The notes below the pieces were generated by a model that saw only the letters and a list, made by a program, of their open reading frames with translations, ran no database searches and was not told where the DNA came from. DNA of 8,483 nt, from assembly GCA_024641625.1 (NCBI GenBank), contig JAHECQ010000162.1, forward strand, positions 1 to 8,483, in the 5' to 3' direction. Below are positions 1-7,505 of this stretch, piece after piece. Each line of letters begins with the position of its first letter. The first letter of the stretch is position 1. The position numbers and the translations under genes are program-made. The DNA is from Acidimicrobiales bacterium. Lineage in GTDB: Bacteria; Actinomycetota; Acidimicrobiia; Acidimicrobiales; SZUA-35.

Positions 1-17
1 GGCTTCGACCGGCTCGG

Positions 18-590
18 TCACATCATTCCCAGTTCGAGGCGAGCCACGTCGGACATGCGGGAGACATTCCACGGCGGATCGAACACCAGCTTCACATCGA
101 CCGCTTCGACCCCCGCTATGGCGGCCACGGCATCGTGGAGGTCCTGACGCAGGATGTCGCCCATTCCGCAGAAAGGCGCAGTGACCGACATGTCGATATC
201 GACCTTCCAACCGCCACTGGGCAGTTCGTCCGCCTCGACCCGATAGATCAGGCCCAGTTCGACGATGTCGACCGGGATCTCCGGGTCGTAGACCGTGGTT
301 GCAGCCTCCCATACCCGTTGGATGTCGAACCCGTCGGGTTGGCCGTCGGTGGCCGTGGGGGTGGCCGGTGCCTCGATGAGCCCGAACTCGATCGAATCGG
401 CCGGGCTGAGCCGGGCCATTTCGCCGTCAGCGGTGGTGATGGTGGCAGTACCGCCCAGGGCTTGGAGGACCTTGACCTTTTCGCCTTCGGGCAGGGTGAT
501 CCGATGCCCGGCCGGGACGATGGTCACCTCGCACGACCGTGGCAGCGTGAACCTTCGGGAGGACTCGATCTTCACCACTGAATCAATCAT
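18..590 (-). CDS. sufT: Fe-S cluster assembly accessory protein SufT (MIP18/DUF59 family)
   Basis: This is a 190-residue protein ending with TGA at 18-20. Residues about 12-75 form the beta-rich N-terminal extension that distinguishes SufT from shorter DUF59 proteins. Residues about 88-190 are the MIP18/DUF59 domain, with DPEIPV (102-107), TAPFCGMG with Cys141 (137-144) and DPPWNVSRMSD near the C-terminus. The CGMG variant of the DUF59 cysteine motif is the form usual in SufT. The family is associated with maturation of Fe-S proteins under high demand; its exact biochemistry is not settled. The ATG at 588-590 overlaps the sufD stop by 8 nt, so it is probably translated by coupling to sufD; no strong ribosome binding site is visible. 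It is the last complete gene of the operon in the window, and only 17 bases follow its stop, so further suf genes could lie beyond the left edge. Confidence 0.93.
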   Translation of the reverse strand: MIDSVVKIESSRRFTLPRSCEVTIVPAGHRITLPEGEKVKVLQALGGTATITTADGEMARLSPADSIEFGLIEAPATPTATDGQPDGFDIQRVWEAATTVYDPEIPVDIVELGLIYRVEADELPSGGWKVDIDMSVTAPFCGMGDILRQDLHDAVAAIAGVEAVDVKLVFDPPWNVSRMSDVARLELGMM

Positions 591-1838
591 CGGTGTGCCC
601 CAATCGTTGAATCACCCAGTCCCGGACCGACTCGATACCGACCCCTTCCAGCGTCTGGTCGGCGAACGCGTTGATCAGTAGTCGACGGGCCTCGTCGGCA
701 GGGATGCCGCGTGTTCGCATGTAGTACAGCGCCGTCTCGTCGAGCTGCCCGACCGTGGCCCCATGTTTGCAGGCGACGGCGTCAGCGAGGATCTCCAGTC
801 GGGGCTGGGTGTTGATCTCGGCCCGGTTCGACAGCAGCAGGTTGGCATTCGACTGCGTAGCGTCGGTGCCGTCGGCACCGGGTCGTACGTCGATACCGCC
901 ATGAAACACTCCGACGCTGTCGTCGTCGAGTACTCCACGGAACGATTGCGTGCTCACGCCGTCCTTCGCTCCGTGGACGACGGTGATCTGCTGGTCGAGC
1001 ACCTGCTCGCCCCGCCCGAAGAACAGGCCGGACAGTTCGGTCCGGGCGCCGTCGCCGACCTGCTCGACGTGGTAGGCGAGACGACCGAAACAGGCACCGA
1101 TGTTGAACGACCGACCAAGGAACTCGCTTCCTGCGGCCTGGGTCACGCCGATGGCGCCGAGCTGGATCTGCGATCGGGGAAGGTCCTGGAGAACGATGTG
1201 TTCAAGGGAGGCGTTGGCGGCCAACGTGATGGTGGTCCGGATGTTCGAACCACCGACAACTGCCTGACCATGACGGCTGCCGCCGCCGATTCGGGTCTCG
1301 ACCACTGTGGCCGAACTGGCTGGGCCGAGGTCGACCACCACGCCGGCGCAGGACGTGTTGTGTGTCTCGTCGGGGAGCGAGATGTCGACGATGTGGATGG
1401 GTGCGTCGAGCTGATGGCCTTCGCCCACCGTGATGACCGCCCCATCGGTGCCAAAGGCCACGTTGGCCGCCGCGAACGCGTCGTCGCCGGCCGACCGGAA
1501 GTGACGGTCGAGCCGCTCCGGCTCCCTCGTAGCCATCTCGGTGAGCGTCGACACGCTGAGACCTGGCGGCAGTTCATCCAGGTTCGAACGTGTCGGGTCG
1601 AAGACACCGTTGACGATCACGATCGTCGGACCCTCGATCACGGGGATCTGCCGTTCGACGTCGTCCGGCACCGGTGGCGCCGGTGAGACCGAGGGGCCGA
1701 AGGACAACTGGCTCAGCTTGGCGTGGGGTGCGTAGCGCCACGCCTCATCGCGCTTGCTCGGGAGTTCGAGGGCTCCGACTCGATCGAGAGCTGCAAGCGA
1801 CGCCGGGTGAGCAGGGGAAGTGATGATGGAACCGGCGG

Positions 1839-1842
<4 letters not shown>
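583..1842 (-). CDS. sufD: Fe-S cluster assembly scaffold subunit SufD
   Basis: This 419-residue protein has the usual SufD length. The N-terminal part (about 20-60) carries the helical LPSKRDEAWRY segment typical of SufD. Residues about 130-400 are the right-handed beta-helix core shared by SufB and SufD. The C-terminal signature contains NANLLLS (332-338), PRLEI (347-351) and ACKHGATVG with His360, which aligns with the essential histidine of E. coli SufD at the SufB-SufD interface where the nascent cluster forms. The C-terminal helices that bind SufC follow (380-412). SufD pairs with SufB and a SufC dimer in the cytosolic SufBC2D complex. The start is GTG at 1840-1842, overlapping the sufC stop by 4 nt (GTGA), with GGGAG about 7 nt upstream. 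No frame damage is seen. Gene order B-C-D differs from the B-D-C order common in many actinobacteria. Confidence 0.95.
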
Positions 1843-2620
<778 letters not shown>

Positions 2621-2621
<1 letters not shown>

Positions 2622-4062
2622 CAGCCGACACTTCCTTCCAAACTCACGCTCAGCAGACGCTGAGCTTCAACGGCGAACTCCATGGGGAGTTCGTTGAAGA
2701 CCTCACGGCAAAAGCCGTTGACGATCATCGACATCGCGTCTTCTTCGGTCATGCCGCGTTGGCGGCAGTAGTACAACTGGTCTTCGCCAACCGTCGAGGT
2801 CGACGCCTCGTGCTCCACTTGGGCGCTGGCGTTCTTGACTTCGATGTAGGGAATCGTGTGGGCCCCGCAATCGGGGCCGAGCAACAACGAGTCGCATTGG
2901 GTGTAGTTCCGTGCGTTCTGCGCCGAGCGCATGACCTTCACCAGACCTCGGTAGGTGTTCTGGCCGTGTCCGGCCGAGATGCCCTTCGAGATGATCGAAC
3001 TGGTGGTGTCGGCACCGATGTGGATCATCTTGGTGCCGGTGTCGGCCTGTTGACGCTTGGTCGACAAGGCAACGGAATAGAACTCCCCGATCGACCGGTC
3101 GCCTTGGAGAATGACACTCGGATACTTCCACGTGATGGCCGACCCGGTCTCGACCTGGGTCCAGGAGATCTTGGCGTCGGTATGCGCCCGCCCCGCTTGG
3201 TCACGAAGTTGTAGATGCCACCGACACCGTTCTCGTCGCCCGGGTACCAGTTCTGCACCGTCGAGTACTTGATCTCGGAACGATCCTTGGCCACCAATTC
3301 GACCACGGCGGCATGCAACTGATTCTCATCCCGCTGGGGTGCGGTGCAGCCCTCGAGGTACGACACGTGCGAGTCGTCCTCGGCGACGATGAGCGTGCGC
3401 TCGAACTGGCCGGTGTTCTGCGAGTTGATGCGGAAATACGTCGACAACTCCATTGGGCAACGCACACCGGCGGGGATGTAGCAGAACGAGCCATCGGAGA
3501 ACACAGCCGAGTTGAGCGCCGCAAAGTAGTTGTCGCGTACCGGCACCACCGAACCGAGGTGCTCCCGAACGAGCTCCGGGTGGTCCTGCACCGCTTCGGA
3601 GAAGGAACAGAAAATGACCCCGGCCTCGGCGAGCGTTGCCTTGAACGTGGTGGTGACCGACACCGAGTCGACAATCGCATCGATGGCAACGTTGCTCATC
3701 ATTTTCTGCTCGTGCAGCGGAATGCCCAGCTTGTCGAACATCTCACGGATCTCGGGGTCGACGTCGTCCATGCTGTCGAGCACCGGCTTCTTCTTGGGAG
3801 CAGCCCAATAGCTCAACGCCTGGTAGTCGATCGGAGCAATATCGAGCTTGGCCCAGTCGGGCTCCTCCATCTCCTTCCAGGCCTCGTAGGCCTTGAGACG
3901 CCACTCCAGTAGCCACGCCGGTTCGTTCTTCTTCGAAGAGATGAGCCGAACAGTGTCCTCGTTCAGACCCGGTGGGGCAATGTCGGTATCGAGATCGGAA
4001 CTGAATCCGTACTCGTAACTTGCGTCGGTCAGTTCCTCGATTGATCGAAGCGTCTCACTCAT
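2621..4062 (-). CDS. sufB: Fe-S cluster assembly scaffold subunit SufB, interrupted by a one-base frameshift
   Basis: Two overlapping frames together make one SufB. The N-terminal frame starts at ATG 4060-4062, with AAGGA about 7 nt upstream, and is clearly SufB up to residue 290 (NFVTKRG near 3210-3190). It then runs into about 55 unrelated Arg/Pro/Ser-rich residues. SufB sequence resumes in the other frame at AHTDAKISWTQVETG near 3187 and continues to TGA at 2621-2623. This part includes QQADTGTKMIHIG, SSIISKGISAG, the catalytic-type cysteine in NYTQCDSL (equivalent to E. coli Cys405) and VEHEASTS. Restoring one base gives about 480 residues, the usual length. No intein is present. SufB is the main scaffold on which clusters are built with SufC and SufD. 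The flanking genes are intact and SUF is often essential, so a sequencing or assembly error is most likely. A genuine mutation or recoding cannot be excluded. Confidence 0.9.
3184..3195 (-). other. Frameshift site in sufB (apparent one-base loss in a G run)
   Basis: On the minus strand the sequence reads AAG CGG GGC GGG CGC AT. The upstream SufB frame gives K-R-G-G-R-I and then loses similarity. Stepping back one base, or adding one G to the GGGG run, gives K-R-G-R-A-H-T-D-A-K-I-S-W, which joins both halves at the expected SufB position. The site is a G/C homopolymer-rich stretch. No canonical X-XXY-YYZ slippery heptamer is in frame, although a glycine tRNA slipping from GGC to GGG would technically restore the frame. 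Confidence 0.85.
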
Positions 4063-4084
4063 CAGGATTCCTTTTTCGGTGCGT

Positions 4085-4155
4085 CCCGTTCGGGGCTGGG
4101 TTCGACTCGAGCTTCGCTCGCTGGTGGAGGGCACGGGGGGCGGCACCGATGGTGC
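4085..4155 (-). other. sufA-sufB spacer with three short hairpins
   Basis: The 126 bases between the sufA stop and the sufB start contain three small perfect inverted repeats: GCACC-N3-GGTGC at 4143-4155, CGAGC-N3-GCTCG at 4108-4120 and CCCG-N2-CGGG at 4085-4094. None is followed by a T run on the minus strand, so a classical intrinsic terminator is not supported. The other junctions in this operon overlap, so this spacer stands out. It could lower or uncouple sufB expression relative to sufA through attenuation or RNA processing. That role is inference; short hairpins arise easily in GC-rich DNA. Confidence 0.3.
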
Positions 4156-4188
4156 GGGACCGCGAGGCCTGAGCGGCCGATCAAACGT

Positions 4189-4539
4189 CTAGCCGAAGGA
4201 CTGACCGCATCCGCAGCTTCGCTGAGCATTGGGGTTGTCGATGCTGAAACCGGCGTCCTGCAGACCGTCACGGTAGTTCAGTGTCGCACCCACGAGATGC
4301 GGCGCACTGGCGGCATCGATGCGGACCGTGACCGATCCGAACGTGACCACTCGATCATCAGGTGCGGTTTCGGCGTCGAAGAACATCTCGTAGGAAAACC
4401 CGGAGCAGCCGCCGGGTCGCACTGCGACTCGAAGGCCGAGCTCCGGTTCGTTCTCCTCGGCCAGGAGCATCGCCACTTTGGCGATTGCCTCGTCGGTGAG
4501 AAGGATGGCCGATGGGGCCTCTTGCTCTGTCGTGGTCAT
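4189..4539 (-). CDS. sufA: A-type Fe-S cluster carrier (SufA/ErpA/IscA family)
   Basis: This 116-residue HesB/IscA-fold protein has the three conserved cluster-ligating cysteines: Cys45 in GGCSGFSYE and Cys109 and Cys111 in SCGCGQSF at the C-terminus. Between them lie the family-typical VRIDAAS, LNYRDGLQDAGFSIDNPNA stretches. A-type carriers accept clusters from the scaffold and deliver them to target apoproteins in the cytosol. I chose ATG 4537-4539 because AGGAG lies about 10 nt upstream and the length fits the family; an in-frame TTG at 4566 would add nine residues with no family support. It is the first gene of the suf operon, separated from sufB by 126 bases. Family assignment is secure, but SufA versus ErpA cannot be settled by sequence alone; the symbol rests on its position. 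Confidence 0.93.
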   Translation of the reverse strand: MTTTEQEAPSAILLTDEAIAKVAMLLAEENEPELGLRVAVRPGGCSGFSYEMFFDAETAPDDRVVTFGSVTVRIDAASAPHLVGATLNYRDGLQDAGFSIDNPNAQRSCGCGQSFG

Positions 4540-4681
4540 GTCTCTGATGCTCCTGGTTCCGGTCAATGTCGGGTTGTGCTGTGCCTGGCCGACGTCATTG
4601 AGGATGCACTGGCTTCGTTCTGCAAGCTCGATGACCTACTCCAGGCCATCATCGGGATTGTGAGGCGCTTCGACACCCGTC

Positions 4682-4710
4682 TTTCTATCAACCTCTGCGC
4701 ACTTTACCAA
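4682..4710 (-). promoter_or_regulatory. Candidate promoter of the suf operon
   Basis: On the minus strand TTGGTA (4710-4705) and TAGAAA (4687-4682) are separated by 17 bases, a fair match to a housekeeping -35/-10 pair. Transcription would begin near 4675, leaving a leader of about 136 nt before the sufA ATG. The -35 lies inside the palindrome at 4703-4726, so repressor binding there would block the promoter. The match is moderate and unproven. Confidence 0.35.
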
Positions 4711-4726
4711 GTTGTGCCTTGTGAAA
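4703..4726. promoter_or_regulatory. Candidate SufR operator (imperfect palindrome)
   Basis: The 24-bp element reads TTT-N2-CAAG-N6-CTTG-N2-AAA, symmetric at 7 of 12 pairs. It is the best dyad I found between divergent sufA and sufR. Cyanobacterial SufR is known to bind a CAAC-N6-GTTG type dyad, and this has the same half-site length and spacing with one base changed. It overlaps the proposed suf -35 and ends just upstream of where the sufR -35 would lie, as expected for a repressor of both transcripts. Binding is inferred. Confidence 0.45.
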
Positions 4727-4747
4727 CCCAGCTAACGCCACGGGCGG

Positions 4748-4756
4748 TGCTATGTT
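4748..4756 (+). promoter_or_regulatory. Extended -10 of sufR, predicting a leaderless mRNA
   Basis: TGC-TATGTT is an extended -10 (TGn plus a TATAAT-like hexamer). Its last base is six nucleotides from the sufR ATG, which places the likely transcription start at or within a base of that A. No Shine-Dalgarno sequence precedes the ATG and no convincing -35 is seen. Leaderless transcripts are common in actinobacteria. Confidence 0.45.
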
Positions 4757-4762
4757 GTCGGG

Positions 4763-5401
4763 ATGGACACTCCGGTCGCCGAGCTTTCGCCAACGCAGCG
4801 CTCCGTGCTCGCCACGCTGAAACGACTTGGAGAAGCGACTGCAGATGAACTCGCCGCCAGGCTCGATATCTCGACCAGCGCAGTCCGCCAACACCTCAGT
4901 GCCCTACGATCTGCAGGGCTCATCGCTGCTCAACGGCAGCGCGGTCAACCAGGTCGGCCCGCCGACCACTACCACGCGACCGAGGCGGCCGAACCGCTGT
5001 TCGTTGGCAACCACGCGAGGTTGTCCATCGAGATCCTCGAGCAAGTCCAAGAGGAAGCGCCCGAGCTGGTGAGCCGCATCTTCGACCGCCGCAGCGAACA
5101 ACTCGTCGAACGCGCTCGGGTCCGCGTCGCCGGTCGGCCGATCGACGAACGCATCGACGTCGTGACCAAGCTTCTCGACGAGCAGGGTTACCTGGCCGAT
5201 TTCGAGCAGCTCGAACATGGGCACTACCGCATCAACCTCCACAGCTGCGCCATCTGGGCGGTCGCCAGCCGCTACCGCCAGGCATGTACCGCCGAACTCG
5301 ACTTCATTCGCAACCTACTTCCCGACGCCGCCGTCGATCGAATCAGCCACAAGACCGATGGCGCTCACACCTGCGCCTACAACATCCGGTTCGCCATCTG
5401 A
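4763..5401 (+). CDS. sufR: SufR-like Fe-S-sensing transcriptional repressor of the suf operon
   Basis: This is a 212-residue regulator, divergent from the suf operon. Residues about 10-75 are a winged helix-turn-helix: helices ending in ELAARLDIS and TSAVRQHLSALRSAGLI, then a wing containing RGQPGRPADHYHAT, the GRPxxxY motif of this family. The C-terminal half carries Cys162-X12-Cys175-X28-Cys204. This spacing equals the SufR pattern CX12CX13CX14C with the third cysteine replaced by Ala189, leaving three ligands for a cluster. SufR proteins repress suf genes when holding an Fe-S cluster and release DNA when it is lost, matching expression to demand. The ATG at 4763 is supported by the adjacent -10 and by the position of the DNA-binding domain. 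It probably represses both itself and the operon. Function is assigned by family and context. Confidence 0.92.
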   Translation: MDTPVAELSPTQRSVLATLKRLGEATADELAARLDISTSAVRQHLSALRSAGLIAAQRQRGQPGRPADHYHATEAAEPLFVGNHARLSIEILEQVQEEAPELVSRIFDRRSEQLVERARVRVAGRPIDERIDVVTKLLDEQGYLADFEQLEHGHYRINLHSCAIWAVASRYRQACTAELDFIRNLLPDAAVDRISHKTDGAHTCAYNIRFAI

Positions 5402-5507
5402 ACGCACCGTTGGCCTGCCGCACCCCGCGCACCCTGAGCGAGATCCGCGACTCGTTCGCCGCGCAGGTCCGTCGCTCCCCCACGCTGCCACGGGACGGTG
5501 GTTCGCC

Positions 5508-5540
5508 TCCCCCGCGTCCGCTCCGGGCGGTGGGATTCTC
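5508..5540 (+). terminator. Weak candidate terminator downstream of sufR
   Basis: TCCCCCGC (5508-5515) and GCGG-T-GGGA (5527-5535) can pair as an 8-bp GC-rich stem with one bulged base and an 11-nt loop, followed by TTCTC. The T tract is poor and the hairpin is about 107 bases after the sufR stop, so this is only a possibility. Confidence 0.25.
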
Positions 5541-5545
5541 GACGG

Positions 5546-5551
5546 TACGAT
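5546..5551 (+). promoter_or_regulatory. Possible -10 for the DUF4214 protein gene
   Basis: TACGAT fits the TAnnnT pattern of actinobacterial -10 boxes and lies about 58 bases upstream of the ATG at 5610. No recognisable -35 is present at 16-18 bases spacing. The rest of the 208-base gap after sufR (5402-5609) shows no gene I can support. Confidence 0.25.
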
Positions 5552-5609
5552 GTCGGGCAACGCCGCGCTGCAACCGGATCGGCGAGCTGACGATCTTCGC
5601 TGAGGGCCG

Positions 5610-7292
5610 ATGAGCACCAGGACACCCCATACCCGCGGGAGCGGTCCAGTGTCGGCGTGGATCTGTGCACTTGTCGTGTTGATCGCCGTCATTGCCTCGC
5701 CCGCTCCGACCGCTGCACAGCCGATAGCGGACCAGGCGTTCGTACGTGCTGTCTATGCGGGCCTCCTCGGTCGGGTGCCTGAACCCGGTGGACTCGACTA
5801 CTGGGTTGGCCGACTGGCCGACGGGGCCTCGAGATCCGCCGTCCTCGCCTCGATCGGCGATGCCGACGAACAGCGACGACTCGTCGTGCGCGATGCCTAC
5901 CGCAGCCTCCTCGATCGAGCACCCGACGAGACCGGCCTGGCGTTCTGGTCGAGTGGGATCATCGACCGACTCACCGAACACGAACTCCATGCCCAGATGT
6001 CGGCGTCCACAGAGTTCTACACCCGAGCCGGCGGAACGGCCCAAGGCTTCGTCACGGACCTCTATCGTCGATTGCTCAACCGGGAGCCGGAACCAGCCGG
6101 TCTGAACTTCTGGGTCGAGGTCCTCGACCACGGTGCGCCTCGACACACCATCGCCGACGCGTTCCTCGTCTCCGCCGAGGGCATCGCCCAGCCAGGGTTG
6201 TCCATCCTCGACGCAGCACCAAACCGTGGCATCGCTGTCGCGTCGTTCGATCAGGTCACCATCGAACTCGACCGCGCCATCGACGCCGAAACGAGCGCAG
6301 TGATCATCTCGGTCGGCGGCCGCCGGATCGGCGGAACAACACAAGCGGTCGCTGGTGATCCGGCCTCGATCAGGTTCCTCGCAGCGTCGGGCGGCATCCC
6401 GTCAGGCGCTGCCCACGGACCCGAACTCGTCGTCGTCACCGTCTTCGCATTCGACGGATCCACAGTCGACCGGGTCGATTACAGCTTTTCCTACGACCCC
6501 ACGACCACCGCCATCCTGCCCGCTCCGACTCCGCCGCCGGACTCCGGCGAGCTGATGGTGGCCTTCTATGGCCACCCCACCACAGGTGCGCTCGGCATCG
6601 CCGGAGAGGGTTCACCCGATGAGGCACTGGGCAAGCTCGTCGCGCAAGGCAACCCCTATCGAGCGAGCGGTCGCGACATCGTTCCGGTCTTCGAGATGAT
6701 CGCCACCCTGGTCACCGCCAACCCGGGAGTTGACGGCCTCTATCGGGCTCGCTCATCGGAGTCCGAACTCCGTCCCTTTCTGGACACCATCCGCGGCGTT
6801 GACGGGCGACTCATCCTCGATATCCAACCCGGCCGCGCCGACGTCCTCGACGAGGCCCGAGCCTTTGAAACCTTGCTGCTCCAGCCCGACGTGGGCTTGG
6901 CCCTCGACCCCGAATGGGTCGTCGGTCCCGACCAGACACCTCGAGGACGAGTGGGTTCTCTCGACGCCGCCGACATCAATCGTGTGTCGGCGTACCTGTC
7001 GAACCTGGCTCGGACAAACGGCCTACCACCGCGAATCCTGATCATTCACCGGTTCCAGGACTCGATGGTGACGAACACCGACGCCGTCGCGAGCCCGCCC
7101 GGGGTCCGCATCATCTTCCATGCCGATGGCCAAGGTGGCCCCGAGGCGAAGATCGCCGACTATGACACGTTGATGCCACCGAGGTTCGAGCGCGGTTTCA
7201 AGATCTTCTACGACGAAGACTTCAACCGTCTGACTCCGCAGCAGGTTCTCGAGCGGCTACGACCCATGCCGGCGTTCGTCAGCTACCAATAG
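5610..7292 (+). CDS. Secreted protein with three DUF4214 repeats and an uncharacterised C-terminal domain, possibly a TIM barrel
   Basis: This is a 560-residue protein of unknown function. Residues 1-36 look like a Sec signal peptide: basic start, hydrophobic 16-30, likely cleavage after PTAA; no lipobox cysteine. Three DUF4214-type repeats follow at about 42-70, 90-118 and 147-175, each with the core YxxLLxRxPExxGLxFW (GLDYW, GLAFW, GLNFW). DUF4214 occurs in surface and secreted proteins. Residues about 205-297 are beta-rich, possibly Ig-like. A proline-rich linker (304-310) leads to a domain at 315-560 with FYGHP, PVFEM, LDIQPGR, ALDPEW, HADGQG, FYDED and terminal VSYQ. I recognise this as resembling a conserved actinobacterial family of unknown role. 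Acidic residues at the ends of predicted strands suggest a glycoside-hydrolase-like barrel, which is inference. ATG 5610 is preceded by GAGGG about 4 nt upstream. Confidence 0.88.
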   Translation: MSTRTPHTRGSGPVSAWICALVVLIAVIASPAPTAAQPIADQAFVRAVYAGLLGRVPEPGGLDYWVGRLADGASRSAVLASIGDADEQRRLVVRDAYRSLLDRAPDETGLAFWSSGIIDRLTEHELHAQMSASTEFYTRAGGTAQGFVTDLYRRLLNREPEPAGLNFWVEVLDHGAPRHTIADAFLVSAEGIAQPGLSILDAAPNRGIAVASFDQVTIELDRAIDAETSAVIISVGGRRIGGTTQAVAGDPASIRFLAASGGIPSGAAHGPELVVVTVFAFDGSTVDRVDYSFSYDPTTTAILPAPTPPPDSGELMVAFYGHPTTGALGIAGEGSPDEALGKLVAQGNPYRASGRDIVPVFEMIATLVTANPGVDGLYRARSSESELRPFLDTIRGVDGRLILDIQPGRADVLDEARAFETLLLQPDVGLALDPEWVVGPDQTPRGRVGSLDAADINRVSAYLSNLARTNGLPPRILIIHRFQDSMVTNTDAVASPPGVRIIFHADGQGGPEAKIADYDTLMPPRFERGFKIFYDEDFNRLTPQQVLERLRPMPAFVSYQ

Positions 7293-7327
7293 CGGCCATC
7301 GAAGGGCCCACCCCATCTGCACGTGAG

Positions 7328-7379
7328 TGACCCAACCAGGAATCACAACCAGGTTCTCGGACCCGAACCGGATGGGTCA
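7328..7379. repeat. Inverted repeat with inner hairpin in the convergent gap
   Basis: TGACCCA (7328-7334) and TGGGTCA (7373-7379) are perfect 7-bp arms separated by 38 bases. Inside them GGTTC-N8-GAACC (7352-7369) forms a second hairpin. It lies between the convergent stops of the DUF4214 gene and tesB and could terminate or stabilise transcripts. There is no T tract, and a 7-bp dyad of this spacing can occur by chance. Confidence 0.25.
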
Positions 7380-7433
7380 AGCGATGAGGCAGCAGATGAT
7401 CAGCATCGTCCGCGTTTCGCCTGGTCAAGCCAT

Positions 7434-7485
7434 ACGACCGAGTATTCGGCCCACACACCGTCCCATCCCGCCGGCGCGCGGTCGT
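7434..7485. repeat. Second inverted repeat in the convergent gap
   Basis: ACGACCG (7434-7440) and CGGTCGT (7479-7485) are perfect 7-bp arms, again with a 38-base loop, which contains short GC-rich self-complementary stretches. It lies 20 bases past the tesB stop and could help end that transcript. No T tract follows on either strand. Nothing else gene-like was found between 7293 and 7505. Confidence 0.2.
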
Positions 7486-7505
7486 GAGCGTCTTGCCTTG
7501 CCCAG

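Noticed and set aside
763..1686. Long plus-strand open frame (307 codons) opposite sufD
   Set aside because: It is antisense to a well-conserved sufD, with a composition expected of a GC-rich shadow frame and no recognisable motif.
4563..4652. A 29-codon minus-strand open frame in the sufA leader, ending 23 bases before the sufA ATG
   Set aside because: It has no ribosome binding site and no recognisable leader-peptide pattern such as a run of regulatory codons; likely chance.
4689..4714. CAAC...GTTG dyad with an 18-base gap near the suf promoter
   Set aside because: The half-sites match the cyanobacterial SufR core, but the gap is 18 rather than 6, and the CAAG-N6-CTTG dyad fits better.
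4297..4848. Plus-strand open frame crossing sufA and the suf control region, with a hydrophobic stretch near 4565-4700
   Set aside because: It overlaps sufA antisense and the start of sufR, has no good start context, and the protein-like stretch matches no family I know.
5343..6344. Long minus-strand open frame (333 codons) opposite the DUF4214 gene
   Set aside because: The plus strand has a signal peptide, repeats and conserved motifs; the antisense translation is Arg/Gly/Ser-rich with no family match.
7321..7440. Possible tRNA or small RNA in the convergent gap, prompted by GGTTC...GAACC
   Set aside because: No acceptor stem, anticodon arm or T-arm arrangement can be fitted around it.
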